DNA of 64,000 bases from Luteithermobacter gelatinilyticus (GCF_005849285.1 NZ_CP040517.1:1432501-1496500), one strand, 5' to 3'. Shown: positions 8,056-19,418, numbered from the stretch's first letter. Translations and numbers: made by a program. Notes: a model not told the origin generated them from the letters alone.

Positions 8056-10713
8056 ATGCTGGAAAAAACTTTTGATTTTTCAACGGCGGAAAAAAGAATT
8101 TACGATGCCTGGGAAAAAAGCGGGGCATTCAAAGGCGGGCAGCGCCCCGAGGCGGAACCTTTCACCATTGTCCTGCCGCCGCCCAATGTGACGGGCAGTC
8201 TGCATATCGGCCATGCGCTTAATCATACGCTTCAGGATATTCTGATCCGCTTTGAACGATTGCGCGGCAAGGATGTTTTATGGCAACCTGGTATGGATCA
8301 TGCGGGGATTGCCACCCAGATGGTGGTGGAACGGCAACTGGATGAAGAAGGAATTTCCCGTCGTGACCTGGGGCGGGAAAAATTTATCGAACGGGTGTGG
8401 CAGTGGAAGGAACAATCCGGCGGCATGATCTTTAACCAGATGCGTCGCTTGGGACAGTCCTGTGATTGGAGCCGTCAGCGCTTTACCATGGATGAAGGGT
8501 TCCATGAGGCTGTACTTAAGGTATTTGTGGAACTGTATAATGCCGGCCTGATTTACAAGGACAAACGCCTTGTTAACTGGGATCCCAAACTGAAAACCGC
8601 CATTTCTGATCTGGAAGTGGAACAGCGGGAAGTCAATGGCCATTACTGGCACTTCAAATATCCGGTTGACGGGGAGGAAGGCCGTTATGTTGTTGTGGCC
8701 ACCACTCGGCCCGAAACCATGCTGGGCGATGTGGCCGTGGCGGTCCATCCCGACGATGAACGGTATCAGGACCTGATCGGCAAGACCCTGACCCTGCCTC
8801 TGGTGGGGCGCAAGCTGATTGTGGTGGCGGACGAACACGCCGATCCGGAAAAAGGCTCCGGGGCGGTGAAGATTACTCCGGCCCACGATTTTGACGACCA
8901 TATGGTGGGCAAACGCCACAATCTGGAAAACATCAATATTTTTGATGACGAGGCGCGGACCAATGACAATGTACCGGAAAAATACCGGGGGCTGGACCGC
9001 TATGAGGCCCGCAAACGCGTCGTGGCGGACATGGAGGCGTTGGGGCTTCTGGAAAAAGTGGAAGACACGGTTCACATGGTTCCCTATGGAGACCGTTCCG
9101 GCGTGGTCATTGAGCCCTGGCTCACGGATCAGTGGTATGTGAACGCGGCGGAACTGGCTAGGGAAGCCATTGCCGCCGTTGAAGACGGCCGTACCAAATT
9201 TGTGCCCAAGCAATGGGAAAAAACCTATTTTGAATGGATGCGCAACATTGAACCCTGGTGTATTTCCCGGCAGCTGTGGTGGGGCCACCAGATTCCGGCC
9301 TGGTATGGGCCGGACGGCGAAACCTTTGTCGCCATGAGCGAAGAAGAAGCCCGCAAGGCTGCCCATGATCATTATGGGCGGGATGTGGAGCTTGTTCGTG
9401 ATCCGGATGTGCTGGATACCTGGTTTTCCTCAGCGCTCTGGCCGTTCGGCACGCTGGGCTGGCCCGATGAAAATGATCCCTTCCTCAAACGTCATTACAA
9501 GACCGATGTGCTAGTGACCGGATTTGACATTATCTTTTTCTGGGTCGCGCGCATGATGATGGATGGCCTGCATTTCATGAAAGACGTGCCGTTCCATACC
9601 GTCTATGTCCATGCCCTAGTGCGGGACGAATTTGGCGCCAAGATGTCCAAAAGCAAGGGCAATGTGATTGACCCGCTGGAACTTGCGGACAAATACGGCG
9701 CGGATGCGTTGCGGTTTACCCTCGCCGCCATGGAGGCCCAGGGCCGGGACATCAAAATGTCCGAAAAACGGGTCGAAGGGTATCGTAATTTCGGTACCAA
9801 GCTATGGAATGCGGCGCGGTTCTGTGAAATGAATGACTGTTTCGGGCTGGGCGCTTTTGATCCGGCCTCGGCCAAACTGGCGGTCAATAAATGGATCATC
9901 GGCGAAGTGATGAAAACGGTGGACAAGGTCACCAGTTCGCTGGAAGCATTCCGCTATAACGAGGCGGCGGGTGCCATTTACCATTTCACCTGGGGCACCT
10001 TCTGTGATTGGTATATCGAGTTGATCAAACCTCTGTTCCAGGGGGATGATGAAGCGGCCGCCAAAGAATGCCGTCAGACGGCCGCCTGGGTCATTGATCG
10101 GATTCTGGTGTTGTTGCATCCGTTTATGCCGTTCATTACCGAAGAATTGTGGCAGGCGCTCAGTGATCAGCGCGAGACACCGCTCATTCTGGCCCAGTGG
10201 CCGCATAAGGATGACCACCTCATTGATGCGGAGGCCGGAGCGGAAATGAACTGGGCCATTTCGCTGATTTCGGAAATTCGCACGGCACGGGCGGAAATGA
10301 ATGTGCCGGCAGGAGCAAAAATTCAGATGTTGTTGAGCGGGGCTGATGCGCGTTCAAAGACAGCGCTGGAAAATCATCGGGAGGTGATCATGCGTCTGGC
10401 GCGCCTGGAAAGCATTGCACTACATGAGGGGGAAGCTCCGAAAGGCGCTATTCAGGTGGTGCTTGGCGAAGTGAGTGTTTTCCTGCCGGTGGCTGATGTT
10501 ATTGATATTTCGGAAGAGAAAAAACGGCTCGAAAAAAATCTGGCTAAGCTGGAAAAGGAGATGGCCGGTTTGCGCGGACGGCTCGGCAATGAAGCTTTTC
10601 TCGCCAAGGCCCCGGAAAAGGTGGTTATGGAAAGCCGGCAGGCGTTGGCCGAAGGGGAAGAGAAAATCGCCAAGACCAAAGCCGCTCTCAAGCGTCTGGA
10701 CGCCATGGAGTAA
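8056..10713 (+). CDS. valS: Valyl-tRNA synthetase
   Basis: Class I aminoacyl-tRNA synthetase charging tRNA-Val. The 885-residue protein has the HIGH signature in [16 protein letters not shown] (HIGH at residues 50-53), the CP1 editing domain, and KMSKS at residues 529-533. The anticodon-binding domain follows, and a C-terminal coiled coil ([20 protein letters not shown]) closes the protein, as in ValRS. Length is slightly below the E. coli enzyme (951), normal for the alphaproteobacterial form. Confidence 0.98.
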   Translation: MLEKTFDFSTAEKRIYDAWEKSGAFKGGQRPEAEPFTIVLPPPNVTGSLHIGHALNHTLQDILIRFERLRGKDVLWQPGMDHAGIATQMVVERQLDEEGISRRDLGREKFIERVWQWKEQSGGMIFNQMRRLGQSCDWSRQRFTMDEGFHEAVLKVFVELYNAGLIYKDKRLVNWDPKLKTAISDLEVEQREVNGHYWHFKYPVDGEEGRYVVVATTRPETMLGDVAVAVHPDDERYQDLIGKTLTLPLVGRKLIVVADEHADPEKGSGAVKITPAHDFDDHMVGKRHNLENINIFDDEARTNDNVPEKYRGLDRYEARKRVVADMEALGLLEKVEDTVHMVPYGDRSGVVIEPWLTDQWYVNAAELAREAIAAVEDGRTKFVPKQWEKTYFEWMRNIEPWCISRQLWWGHQIPAWYGPDGETFVAMSEEEARKAAHDHYGRDVELVRDPDVLDTWFSSALWPFGTLGWPDENDPFLKRHYKTDVLVTGFDIIFFWVARMMMDGLHFMKDVPFHTVYVHALVRDEFGAKMSKSKGNVIDPLELADKYGADALRFTLAAMEAQGRDIKMSEKRVEGYRNFGTKLWNAARFCEMNDCFGLGAFDPASAKLAVNKWIIGEVMKTVDKVTSSLEAFRYNEAAGAIYHFTWGTFCDWYIELIKPLFQGDDEAAAKECRQTAAWVIDRILVLLHPFMPFITEELWQALSDQRETPLILAQWPHKDDHLIDAEAGAEMNWAISLISEIRTARAEMNVPAGAKIQMLLSGADARSKTALENHREVIMRLARLESIALHEGEAPKGAIQVVLGEVSVFLPVADVIDISEEKKRLEKNLAKLEKEMAGLRGRLGNEAFLAKAPEKVVMESRQALAEGEEKIAKTKAALKRLDAME

Positions 10714-10753
10714 GTGGTATGGATGTCACAGCATAAAGGACGTTTGTCCGATG

Positions 10754-10782
10754 AAAAAGCCGGGGACAGCTCCGGCTTTTTT
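10754..10782 (+). terminator. Rho-independent terminator of valS
   Basis: AAAAGCCGG (10755-10763) pairs with CCGGCTTTT (10772-10780), and the stem runs into a T-tract. It is about 40 bases after the valS stop. Confidence 0.85.
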
Positions 10783-10819
10783 ATATGGTCTTGGACAAGT
10801 TTATATGGCCTTGGACAAG
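10780..10819 (+). repeat. Tandem 20-bp repeat, two units
   Basis: TTTATATGGTCTTGGACAAG is followed directly by the same 20 bp with one change (C for T). It begins in the T-tract of the valS terminator. Confidence 0.85.
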
Positions 10820-10950
10820 GAAAAATTGGCATCACCAGAGAAAAACGAGGCAAGCAGAAGTGTTTGGCCCTGTCGTAAAATGGGGACAAAACCGGGAGTG
10901 CTGAGGTCTGAATTTTATTGTCCGATTGTAGGAGGCGGAAAAATCTTTTA

Positions 10951-10969
10951 TTATATCTATTAGATATAA
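10951..10969. promoter_or_regulatory. Palindrome before the acyl-CoA ligase gene
   Basis: TTATATCT and AGATATAA are perfect 8-bp arms around ATT. The dyad ends 12 bases before the ATG and directly precedes the ribosome binding site GGAGG, a suitable place for a repressor. No regulator gene is adjacent, so an operator role is inferred. Confidence 0.4.
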
Positions 10970-10981
10970 ATGGAGGCGATA

Positions 10982-12484
10982 ATGGATCCTAAATTGTATT
11001 ATTGTGGGACGGAGCTGCCGGTGTCCCGGTTGCATTATCATGCGGCACAGGTGGCGACGGGCCTGCATGATGCCGGGCTTGTGGCTGGTGATCGTATCGC
11101 CATTATGATGCGTAATGATGCCCCGTATCTGGAAGCAATGTTCGGGTCTTCTTTCCTTGGGGTGTATGCCGCCTCCCTCAACTGGCATTTAAAAGGTGAG
11201 GAGGTTGCCGCTATCGTGCGGGATTGCGGGGCGAAGATGCTGGTTGTTCATGCGGACCTGTACCGCCGTGTGAAGGCGTCTTTGCCACCGGAAATTCGCA
11301 TATTATGCGCCGAAACGCCCGCCGCAATTTGCGCGCAGTATCGTCTTTCTGAAGAGGAAAGCCGCATCCCGGAAGGGCTGGAAAACTGGCATGACTGGCG
11401 TGACAGTTTTGATCCCTGGGCCGGAGACCCTGCGGGAATATGGAAGAGCCTGATTTACACGTCCGGAACTACGGGAACGCCCAAGGGAGTCTTGCGCTAT
11501 ATCGACGATCCGGCCCGGGCGGAGCAATTGCTTCGAGAGCTGGCAGCTGCCTTTGGCCTCGAACCCGGCAAGAAGGTGGTCATGTGTGGGCCTCTATATC
11601 ACAGCGCAACTAACGGCTATACCAGTTGTGCGCTCAAACTTGGCAATGATGTGGTGTTAATGGAGCGTTTCGATGCAGAGGAACTCTTACAGGTCATTGA
11701 GCGCTACAAAATCACTCATCTGCATATGGTGCCGACCATGTTTGTGCGTCTTCTGCAATTGCCACAGGCGGTCAGGGATAAATATGACCTGAGTTCCCTG
11801 GAGCATGTCACCCATGGGGCGGCGCCCTGTCCGCTTGATGTCAAGCGCCAGATGATTGACTGGTGGGGACCGGTGATCAACGAATATTACGGGGCAACGG
11901 AATGTGGCCTGATGGCGACCATCAGCAGCGCCGAATGGCTGGACCGGCCGGGATCGGTCGGCCGCGCCCGCCCCGGCACTGAAATCCGCATTTATGACGA
12001 GACCGGCGCTTTGTTGCCAGCCGGGGAAATCGGCGATATTTATGTGAAAAATATCGCTTCCGATACCTTCACCTATTATCAAAAAGACGACCTGAAAACC
12101 ACCATCAGCCGCGACGGGTTTGTCACCAATGGCGATATGGGGTATCTGGACGAGGCGGGGTATCTTTACATCTGTGACCGGCGCAAGGACATGATCATTT
12201 CCGGCGGCGTGAATATCTTTCCGGTGGAAATCGAAGATGTGCTGTCCCGCCATCCCCTGGTTCGTGACTGCGCCGTGTTTGGCATTCCCCACCCGGAATA
12301 TGGCGAAGAAATTGTCGCGGCCATTGAAAGCGACGGGGAAATTCCATTGTCAGAGTTACAAAACCTGGTGCGGGAACATCTTGCGGATTACAAAGTGCCC
12401 CGTCAGTTTCGCTTTTATGACCATCTGGCGCGTGAAGACAGCGGTAAGATTTTCAAACGCAAAATCCGGGAGGATTTTCTCTAA
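10982..12484 (+). CDS. Fatty-acid/acyl-CoA ligase family protein (AMP-binding)
   Basis: A 500-residue member of the ANL superfamily, which activates a carboxylic acid as an acyl-AMP and transfers it to CoA. The P-loop LIYTSGTTGTPKGV lies near residue 155, YYGATECG near 305, the hinge DRRKDMIISGGVNIFPVEIE near 400, and the catalytic C-terminal lysine in REDSGKIFKRKI. The ATG at 10982 is chosen because GGAGG sits five bases upstream; an ATG four codons earlier is in the same frame. It converges on the aminotransferase gene. The substrate cannot be read from sequence; medium or aromatic acids are both possible. Confidence 0.85.
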   Translation: MDPKLYYCGTELPVSRLHYHAAQVATGLHDAGLVAGDRIAIMMRNDAPYLEAMFGSSFLGVYAASLNWHLKGEEVAAIVRDCGAKMLVVHADLYRRVKASLPPEIRILCAETPAAICAQYRLSEEESRIPEGLENWHDWRDSFDPWAGDPAGIWKSLIYTSGTTGTPKGVLRYIDDPARAEQLLRELAAAFGLEPGKKVVMCGPLYHSATNGYTSCALKLGNDVVLMERFDAEELLQVIERYKITHLHMVPTMFVRLLQLPQAVRDKYDLSSLEHVTHGAAPCPLDVKRQMIDWWGPVINEYYGATECGLMATISSAEWLDRPGSVGRARPGTEIRIYDETGALLPAGEIGDIYVKNIASDTFTYYQKDDLKTTISRDGFVTNGDMGYLDEAGYLYICDRRKDMIISGGVNIFPVEIEDVLSRHPLVRDCAVFGIPHPEYGEEIVAAIESDGEIPLSELQNLVREHLADYKVPRQFRFYDHLAREDSGKIFKRKIREDFL

Positions 12485-12490
12485 GCTATC

Positions 12491-13786
12491 CTATCCGAGC
12501 ACCGCGTCCAGGCTTTTCTCCAGCTTGTGCAGAAGTTCGTCAATTTCCGCTTCACTGATGATCAAGGGAGGGCAGATGGCGATCACATCGCCCAGATTGC
12601 GCAGGATCAGCCCGTTTTTCAGGCACTCAGAAATCACTTTCGGCCCTGATTTCTCCACCTTAAGTTCCAGCGCAGCAATCAGCCCCACGCCGCGCACATC
12701 GCCCACCAGTTCGTGAGACCGGAATTTTTCCAGTTTGTTCTGCAGGTAGCGACCGGTCCGGGCGGCCCGGGCAAAAATATCGTCGCGCTCGTAAATTTCC
12801 AGCACCTTCAGCGCCACGGCGGCGCAGACCGGATGTGCGGAATAGGTAAAGCCGTGACCAAACACGCCCACCTCATCGCAGGCGTCGATCATGGCCTGAT
12901 ACATTTCCTCAGGGAAGGCGACGGCGCTGAGCGGCAGATAGGCACTAGTCAGCGCCTTGGCAAAACTCATGGTTGTGGGGGTGATGTTGAAAGTATCCGC
13001 GCCAAACGCCTGGCCTGTGCGCCCAAACCCGCAGATGACCTCGTCATCAATCAGGAAAATGTCATATTTTTTCAGCAGCGCCTGCAGCTTTGTAAAATAA
13101 CCTTGCGGCGGCAGGATTACCCCGCCCGCGCCCATGATCGGTTCGGCGATCATGGCGGCAATGGTGTCGGGGCCTTCCCGTAGAATGAGTTCTTCAAGAT
13201 TGTGCATCAGCCGGTCGGTGAAGCCCGCCTCGCTTTCACCCGGTTCGCCAAAGCGGTAATAATGCGGGCAGTCGGTATGCAGAAAGCCCTCTAGCGGCAG
13301 GTCAAACAGCGCATGATTGACGGGAATACCCGTGAGGCTTCCGGCGGCCAGCGTCACGCCGTGATAGGCGAGGCGGCGGCTGATGATTTTTTTCTTTTCC
13401 GGTTTGCCGATGGCGTTGAAATAATACCGCATCAGCTTGACCTGGGTATCGTTGGCATCGGAACCAGAGGAGCCAAAAAACAGCCGCGCCTCGGGGACCG
13501 GCAGCATTTCGCGCAGTTTTTCGCCGAGCTTTATGCCCGCCTCATGGCTTTTGCCGGAAAACATATGGGCAAAACCCAGCTCTCGGATGGTCTCAGCGGC
13601 CACCTCGGCTACTTCCTCATTGCCGTATCCCAGCGCCGTGCACCACAGCCCGGCCATGCCTTCGAGATATTGTTTGCCCTTGTCGTCCCATTGATAGACG
13701 CCCTGGCCGCGGACCATCACCTGCGGGCCTTGTTCTTCGATTTGTCGGAAATTGGTGGTTGGCGGAATGAGCGGATAAGACGACAT
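12491..13786 (-). CDS. Class III PLP-dependent aminotransferase (omega-transaminase type)
   Basis: A 431-residue fold-type I aminotransferase resembling beta-alanine/putrescine/amine:pyruvate transaminases. It shows the N-terminal LEGMAGLWCTALGYG block, the PLP phosphate cup FFGSSGSDAND, SRRLAYHGVTLAAGSLTG, the PLP-binding DDEVICGFGRTG, and the Schiff-base lysine in MSFAKALTSAYLPLSAV. Family members move an amino group from an amine or omega-amino acid to pyruvate. Six bases separate its stop from that of the convergent acyl-CoA ligase gene. The exact substrate is not determined. Confidence 0.9.
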   Translation of the reverse strand: MSSYPLIPPTTNFRQIEEQGPQVMVRGQGVYQWDDKGKQYLEGMAGLWCTALGYGNEEVAEVAAETIRELGFAHMFSGKSHEAGIKLGEKLREMLPVPEARLFFGSSGSDANDTQVKLMRYYFNAIGKPEKKKIISRRLAYHGVTLAAGSLTGIPVNHALFDLPLEGFLHTDCPHYYRFGEPGESEAGFTDRLMHNLEELILREGPDTIAAMIAEPIMGAGGVILPPQGYFTKLQALLKKYDIFLIDDEVICGFGRTGQAFGADTFNITPTTMSFAKALTSAYLPLSAVAFPEEMYQAMIDACDEVGVFGHGFTYSAHPVCAAVALKVLEIYERDDIFARAARTGRYLQNKLEKFRSHELVGDVRGVGLIAALELKVEKSGPKVISECLKNGLILRNLGDVIAICPPLIISEAEIDELLHKLEKSLDAVLG

Positions 13787-13902
13787 GCAACATCCTCTTG
13801 TTAATGTGGTTTTGCTGGATCATATCATATCGCTACGCCCTGCCTAGGGGGAGAAGTTTTGGCGTCAGGTTCAGGGCGGCGGGTCAGGAAGTTTTTGGAA
13901 AT

Positions 13903-14454
13903 TTAAAGTTTCGCCACCTCACTTTCCAGAATAGCCCATCTTTCATGGTCGCGCCATTGGCCATTGATGTGCAGATATTCCGGCGAGAAGCCTTCCTTGC
14001 GGAAGCCCAGGCTTTTGACCAGGGCAATGGAACGGCTGTTGCCCGGCTGGATGTTGGCTTCGATCCGGTGCAGGCCGGCTTTGTTGACCGCAAATTTGAG
14101 CACCAGTTTCAACCCTTCGCGCATATATCCCTTGCCGGCGACCTGCGCCGCCCCGTAATAGCCGAGACTGGCGGAGCGCACGGCCCCCATCAGGATATTA
14201 TTGAGATTGATTACCCCCACCAGCTCATTGGTGTCATTGCTGAACAGGAAAAAACCCAAAACCCGGCCCTCCCGAATCCGCTCCAGATAATCTTCATAAT
14301 GACGCGACGTTTCGGTATGAATAATCCAAGGGTAATGATAGGTTGCGTTTTTCCGGATAAAATCCAGATAGACATTTTTCAATGCCGGGGAGGGGGCGAG
14401 AAGATGCACCAGCGCGCCCTTGTCAAGGGGGCGGATCGGCAGGATTCTGATCAT
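13903..14454 (-). CDS. GNAT N-acetyltransferase (RimJ/RimL type)
   Basis: A 183-residue acetyl-CoA-dependent acetyltransferase. It has the RimJ-like central pattern GFFLFSNDTNELVGVINLNNI, the substrate loop SLGYYGAAQVAGKGYMREGL containing the acetyl-CoA pyrophosphate loop, and the C-terminal LHRIEANIQPGNSRSIALVKSLGFRKEGF typical of enzymes acting on protein N-termini. It lies 20 bases after the parC stop, on the same strand, so it is probably cotranscribed with parC. The target is unknown. Confidence 0.88.
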   Translation of the reverse strand: MIRILPIRPLDKGALVHLLAPSPALKNVYLDFIRKNATYHYPWIIHTETSRHYEDYLERIREGRVLGFFLFSNDTNELVGVINLNNILMGAVRSASLGYYGAAQVAGKGYMREGLKLVLKFAVNKAGLHRIEANIQPGNSRSIALVKSLGFRKEGFSPEYLHINGQWRDHERWAILESEVAKL

Positions 14455-14474
14455 CTCGCAACTCCCCGGATGAT

Positions 14475-16712
14475 TTATTTGAAGCGGTTGTTTTGCGGGA
14501 AACCGTGCGGCGGCATACGCCCGACCTGACCGCGTTTCCCGGTCCAGGGGGTCAGGTCCGTTTCGGTTCGTGTCTTGCCGCCCTTCATGGGCCAGCTCAG
14601 ACCGTCTTCCCGGCGGAAGCAGATAATGTCACTGAGTGTTGCTTCCCGGTATTTCTGCAGAATGGCTCCGCGGCCCCGATTCATGACCGGCATGTCTTCT
14701 AGCGGGAAAATCAGCAGTTTGCGGTTGCGCCCGACAATGGCCACCATATCCTGATCTTCTTCAACCTGGATCACGCTGTGGGGTTTGTTTTTCCCGTCCT
14801 CGGTGTTCAGGATTTGCTTCCCGTTGCGGGTGGCCGCCACCACATTGTCGGCGTCGGTCATAAACCCGCGTCCCATATGGGTCGCGATAATCAGCTTGCT
14901 GCCCGGCCTATAAGGTAACAAGGAGACGATTTCCTCGTCATTTCCCAAGTCCATCATCAATCGCACCGGCTCGCCATGTCCCCGTCCGCCCGGCAGTTTA
15001 TCCGCACCGAGGGTGTAAAAACGTCCATTGGAGGCAAACAGCAGAATCTTGTCGGTCGTATAGGCATGGAAGGCAAATTTTCCCTTATCCCCTTCCTTGT
15101 ATTTGATGTTGTCATCTATGGCTACATGGCCTTTCATGGCGCGGATCCAGCCTTTTTCGGAACAGATGACGGTGATCGGTTCCTTTTCAATCATGGCTTC
15201 AATGGGGATGACTTCCGCTTTCGGGGCCTCGGCAAAGCTGGACCGGCGGCGGCCCAGCTCGGTTTTTACGCCAAAACGGGCCTTGATGCCGCGAATGCCG
15301 TCGGCAATAACCTGCCATTGTTTTTCTTCATTTTTCAGAAGATCTTCGAGGTCGGCTTTTTCCGCTTCCAGTTCTGCATGTTCGCGACGGATTTCCATTT
15401 CCTCCAGCTTGCGCAGCGAGCGCAGACGCATGTTCAGAATGGCTTCCGCCTGTACGTCACTGAGTTCAAAGGTTTTGATGAGCTCCTGTTTGGGGTTATC
15501 CTCTTCCCGGATAATGCGAATGACTTCATCCAGATTGAGATAAGCAATCAAATACCCCTCAAGAATCTCAAGACGATGGTTGATCTTACCGAGCCGATGA
15601 CGTGAGCCGCGCAGCAGCACGTCCAGCCGGTGATCGAGAAACGCCTGCAAGACTTCACGCAGGGACATGACGCGGGGAAGGGTGCCCTTGTCAATCACAT
15701 TCATATTGAGCGGGAAACGGATTTCCAAATCGGTCAGCCGGAACAGGCTTTCCATCAGAACTTCCGCTTCTACCGTGCGGCTTTTCGGTTCAAGCACAAT
15801 ACGGATATCATCGGAACTTTCGTCCCGTACATCGGCCAGTATGGGCAGTTTCTTTTCATAAATCAGATCGGCGATTTTTTCGATCAGTTTTGATTTCTGC
15901 ACCTGATAGGGGATTTCCGTCACCACGATACGATACTGGCCGCGTCCGGTATCCTCCACTTCCCACCTGGCGCGTAGGCGGAAGCCACCGCGTCCGGTGG
16001 CATAGGCCTGGACAATGCTGTCATGAGGTTCGACAATCACCCCGCCGGTGGGAAAGTCCGGTCCCGGCAGGCGGTTGACCAGCTGTTCAATGCTCGCATT
16101 GGGGTGTTTGATCAAATACAGAAGCGCATCACACAATTCTGAGGCATTATGAGGTGGGATGCTGGTGGCCATGCCCACGGCGATCCCCGAGGCCCCATTG
16201 GCCAGAAGATTAGGGAAGTTGGCCGGCATCACCACCGGTTCCTGGTCTTCGCCATCATAGGTTTCGCGGAAATCGACCGTATCTTCGTCAAGCCCTTCCA
16301 TGAGCGCGATGGCAACTTCGGTCAGGCGCGCTTCGGTATAGCGCATGGCGGCAGCATTATCGCCGTCAATATTGCCGAAATTGCCCTGACCATCCACCAG
16401 TGGGTAACGTACCGCAAATTCCTGCGCCAGGCGCACCATGGCGTCATAAACCGCCTGGTCTCCGTGCGGGTGATATTTACCGATCACATCCCCCACCACG
16501 CGGGCGCATTTCTTAAAACCCGTTTCCGGATTCAGTTTCAGCAGCCGCATGGCATACAAAAGCCGCCGGTGAACCGGTTTCAGGCCGTCACGCACATCCG
16601 GCAGCGAACGGGACATAATGGTGGATAAGGCATAAGATAAATAACGCTCCCCCAGCGTATCGCCAAGTGGCGCGTCAATGATGGTGTCTTGAATTTCTGG
16701 TCGTGTCGTCAT
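14475..16712 (-). CDS. parC: DNA topoisomerase IV subunit A
   Basis: ParC is the DNA-cleaving subunit that decatenates daughter chromosomes with ParE. The protein is 745 residues from the ATG at 16712, which gives the expected start [20 protein letters not shown]. It has the [16 protein letters not shown] motif, the quinolone-resistance region [17 protein letters not shown], and the active-site tyrosine in AMRYTEARL. The C-terminal beta-pinwheel is present but short, and no GyrA-box (QRRGGKG) is seen, which separates it from GyrA. An upstream in-frame ATG would add ten hydrophobic residues and is less likely. Confidence 0.95.
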   Translation of the reverse strand: MTTRPEIQDTIIDAPLGDTLGERYLSYALSTIMSRSLPDVRDGLKPVHRRLLYAMRLLKLNPETGFKKCARVVGDVIGKYHPHGDQAVYDAMVRLAQEFAVRYPLVDGQGNFGNIDGDNAAAMRYTEARLTEVAIALMEGLDEDTVDFRETYDGEDQEPVVMPANFPNLLANGASGIAVGMATSIPPHNASELCDALLYLIKHPNASIEQLVNRLPGPDFPTGGVIVEPHDSIVQAYATGRGGFRLRARWEVEDTGRGQYRIVVTEIPYQVQKSKLIEKIADLIYEKKLPILADVRDESSDDIRIVLEPKSRTVEAEVLMESLFRLTDLEIRFPLNMNVIDKGTLPRVMSLREVLQAFLDHRLDVLLRGSRHRLGKINHRLEILEGYLIAYLNLDEVIRIIREEDNPKQELIKTFELSDVQAEAILNMRLRSLRKLEEMEIRREHAELEAEKADLEDLLKNEEKQWQVIADGIRGIKARFGVKTELGRRRSSFAEAPKAEVIPIEAMIEKEPITVICSEKGWIRAMKGHVAIDDNIKYKEGDKGKFAFHAYTTDKILLFASNGRFYTLGADKLPGGRGHGEPVRLMMDLGNDEEIVSLLPYRPGSKLIIATHMGRGFMTDADNVVAATRNGKQILNTEDGKNKPHSVIQVEEDQDMVAIVGRNRKLLIFPLEDMPVMNRGRGAILQKYREATLSDIICFRREDGLSWPMKGGKTRTETDLTPWTGKRGQVGRMPPHGFPQNNRFK

Positions 16713-16788
16713 AGGCAGACTATAGCAAGAAAATTTCAGCACGCCACAAGATGTTGCGGAGCTGTTGAAAAAAAATAGCTGATAAGGG

Positions 16789-18462
16789 TTATCCGGTTTC
16801 GCACAAAGTGTCTATGGCGCGGCCCCGGGCGTTTTTCTTCAGCATCTCCCCCTGTTTTTTGGTCGCCATAATCTCGCGGGCTTTGGCGTAAGCCGGGTCC
16901 TGCCAGAAAATCAGGCAGCCATTGCACCCCCGTCCGCAACACCCTTCAACCCCTAACCGCGGCGTTTTAAAGCGTCGCTCCATATTCCGCAGGTCTGTGC
17001 TTTCCTTGAGCCGGTCAAGTTTCTTGCGGTACTGGCTTTCGGTGCCCGCACCCTGTTCCAGTTTGGTGGCTTCCCGGTCCAGTTTCAGGCGGTCCCATTG
17101 CTCCCGGGTCAGGGCCCGTTCTTTGCGGATGATGGTCATGGGCGGGACGTCATTTCTTAAAACTTCGGGGTCTTCCTGGTCAAACCAGTTGAACGGAAGC
17201 CGGATCATAGGTTTCATGCCCGCGTTAACCACATCACTCACTTTGCCGGTCTTGGCGTCGATAAATTCATAGATCCGCAGGAAAATGGTTTCGCGGCGAG
17301 TGGGACTGACCAGTTCCAGAACATCCCCGGCTTCGATGCGGTTTTTGACCTCCATGACAAAACTGTCGTCCTCCACCCGGTCAATCAGGCCGGCGAATTC
17401 CCATTCCGCAAGCGAGGCGGTGTTCTCATAATTATGGGCATAATTGGTCAGCCGCCCATTATGGAAAGCGAGGGTATAACCCCGGTTCTGTACTGTCTCC
17501 AGTTCGGCAAAATAGGGCTCCGGGGACCAGTTGTCCGGGTCTTCATACCAGTCGTCAATGGCCATCCGGTAAGCTCGCGCGACCAGCGCCACATAATACT
17601 GGCTTTTGTTACGGCCTTCCACCTTAAGACTGTCTACGCCAATACGCAGATAATCGTCCAGCTTCGGCATCAGGTTCAGATCCTTGGAGTTCAGGATGTA
17701 GGACCCGCGTTCATCTTCTTCGATCGGCAGCAGTTCCCCCTCACGTGCTCCTTCCTCCAACAGGAATTCAAACAACTCAATGGTATGTTCATTAAGCTCC
17801 AGTTCCTTGACGGTGCCGTCTTTCAGGCGCATGTGGACCTTGTAGTTCCAGCGGCAGCTGTTGGCGCAATTGCCCTGGTTGGCACCGCGTTCGCTCATGA
17901 AATTGCTGAGCAGGCAGCGCCCGGAATAGGTCATGCACATGGCCCCATGCACAAAGGCTTCCAGTTTGATGTCCGGGCATTTCTCCCGGATTTCAACCAA
18001 TTCCGCATATGAGACTTCGCGGGCCAGCACAACAAGAGAGGCGCCCTGTTCCTGCCAGAATTTTACGCTCAGCCAGCTACAGACATTGGCCTGTGTGGAC
18101 ACATGAAGTTCCAGTTCCGGTGCGCGCTCCTTGACATACTGGAATACGCCCGGATCGGCGACAATCACCCCGTCGGGTTGGACTTTTTTCACCGTATCTA
18201 CATATTGTTCCAGCTTGGGCACGTCCTTGTTATGGGAAAACAGGTTAAGCGTAAGATAGACACGTTTGCCATGGGCATGGGCGAATTTGATGCCTTCGAC
18301 CACATCGTCCAGGGTAAATCCCGATTTGGTGCGCAGGGACATGTCCGGCGTGCCGAGATAGACGGCATCGGCACCATATAGAACGGCCATTTTCAGGCGT
18401 TGCAAATCGCCGGCCGGCATGAGAAGTTCGCTGCGTTCGGGGCGTGTGACTTTTTTGACCAT
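16789..18462 (-). CDS. U32 family protein (TrhP/YegQ-like) with C-terminal Cys cluster
   Basis: A 557-residue member of the former peptidase U32 family. The YegQ/TrhP branch takes part in tRNA U34 hydroxylation, and the Ubi branch in oxygen-independent ubiquinone synthesis. The N-terminal TIM-barrel part has [20 protein letters not shown] and ADAVYLG. The signature [19 protein letters not shown] and the following [11 protein letters not shown] supply the iron-sulfur cysteines. The chain is about 100 residues longer than YegQ: the extra C-terminus has a coiled segment and then CCGRGCNGC at residues 508-516. That cluster recalls the small Oxidored-like cysteine motif. The TrhP assignment is the best guess. 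Confidence 0.82.
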   Translation of the reverse strand: MVKKVTRPERSELLMPAGDLQRLKMAVLYGADAVYLGTPDMSLRTKSGFTLDDVVEGIKFAHAHGKRVYLTLNLFSHNKDVPKLEQYVDTVKKVQPDGVIVADPGVFQYVKERAPELELHVSTQANVCSWLSVKFWQEQGASLVVLAREVSYAELVEIREKCPDIKLEAFVHGAMCMTYSGRCLLSNFMSERGANQGNCANSCRWNYKVHMRLKDGTVKELELNEHTIELFEFLLEEGAREGELLPIEEDERGSYILNSKDLNLMPKLDDYLRIGVDSLKVEGRNKSQYYVALVARAYRMAIDDWYEDPDNWSPEPYFAELETVQNRGYTLAFHNGRLTNYAHNYENTASLAEWEFAGLIDRVEDDSFVMEVKNRIEAGDVLELVSPTRRETIFLRIYEFIDAKTGKVSDVVNAGMKPMIRLPFNWFDQEDPEVLRNDVPPMTIIRKERALTREQWDRLKLDREATKLEQGAGTESQYRKKLDRLKESTDLRNMERRFKTPRLGVEGCCGRGCNGCLIFWQDPAYAKAREIMATKKQGEMLKKNARGRAIDTLCETG

Positions 18463-18542
18463 AAGACTTTCCTGATATACCCTGAATTCCTGCAGTCGGT
18501 ATACTAACAGATGCTCAGAAAATAAACAAAAATCCGTGCGCT

Positions 18543-19271
18543 TCAGGCCACATAATCCATGAGCCGCCGCCGGGAATGCGGGATTTTTCTGCCATGTGGA
18601 CCAAACATGTATCTTTCCAGAAAAAATTCCGTGAGGTTGAGCCCGTCGCGCACATCTTCGATCGTAACGTTTTGGCCATTGCCCACAAGAAAGGCGGGCA
18701 GGGGCAGCAGTTTGTCATGATAAGGCTTTCCCGCAGTGGCGGAAACAGCCCGGCCCGAGCGGGGGGAGACATAGATCAGGTCTTCTGTCACACCGGTGGC
18801 GGCGCAGCAGCTCAGATCCAGCCCGAATCCCAGCTCACTGAGTACCCCCAGTTCCCAACGGATCAGCAGCGGTCCCCAGTGAAGAACGTCTTCGTCACCT
18901 TGATCCACCATATCCAGCAGAGCAATCAGGCTGTCCAGCAGGGGTCTATGTTGTTCCCGTTCAGGCAGGCAGGTGGACAGGACCGCCGTGACCGCATTCA
19001 GCACGGCGAGCTTTGCAGGCGCGTAAAGAAACGCGGCCGAACGGGTTTGCCGCAATTCTACCTGAAAAGTTCCCAGATGGCTTTCCAGGCGGCCGCGCCA
19101 GTGAACTTCTACCTCGTTGCCGGGCTGCAAGATTCCGCGCAGGCGTCGGCTCATGCCCCCCTTGACCAGTCCGCCATGCCGACCGTGACACCGGGTCAGC
19201 ACGTCAATAATGGCGTCGAATTCGCCATGTTTGCGCAAACTCAGAATAATGCCGTCGTCCCGCCAGTCCAT
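18543..19271 (-). CDS. recO: DNA repair protein RecO
   Basis: RecO works with RecR to load RecA on SSB-covered gaps. The 242-residue protein starts at ATG 19271 (MDWRDDGIILSLRKHGEFDAI), which matches the family N-terminal OB fold, with GGTGAG as ribosome binding site. The C-terminal helical part has the RFELGLLxxLGFGLDL-type segment (RWELGVLSELGFGLDLSCCA); of the usual zinc cysteines only the adjacent pair CC is clear. An ATG 13 codons upstream is an alternative start. Confidence 0.92.
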   Translation of the reverse strand: MDWRDDGIILSLRKHGEFDAIIDVLTRCHGRHGGLVKGGMSRRLRGILQPGNEVEVHWRGRLESHLGTFQVELRQTRSAAFLYAPAKLAVLNAVTAVLSTCLPEREQHRPLLDSLIALLDMVDQGDEDVLHWGPLLIRWELGVLSELGFGLDLSCCAATGVTEDLIYVSPRSGRAVSATAGKPYHDKLLPLPAFLVGNGQNVTIEDVRDGLNLTEFFLERYMFGPHGRKIPHSRRRLMDYVA

Positions 19272-19418
19272 GCTCACCAGTCCATTCTTGTTCTTTCCCG
19301 TGATCCCCAAGTCATAGCTGTTCCGGGGGATATTGCCAAGAGTGTCGAAGAGACCGTCTCGCTTTGCGCTTTGGCGCGGAAATGTTAGACTTCAATTTTA
19401 TCATCTGGGAGAAGAGGA

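Noticed and set aside
8278-9372. A 364-codon minus-strand frame
   Set aside because: It is the antisense of valS, rich in His, Phe and Pro as expected of a shadow frame.
10475-10963. A 162-codon frame across the end of valS
   Set aside because: It runs through the valS terminator and the tandem repeat in another frame; it is not a gene.
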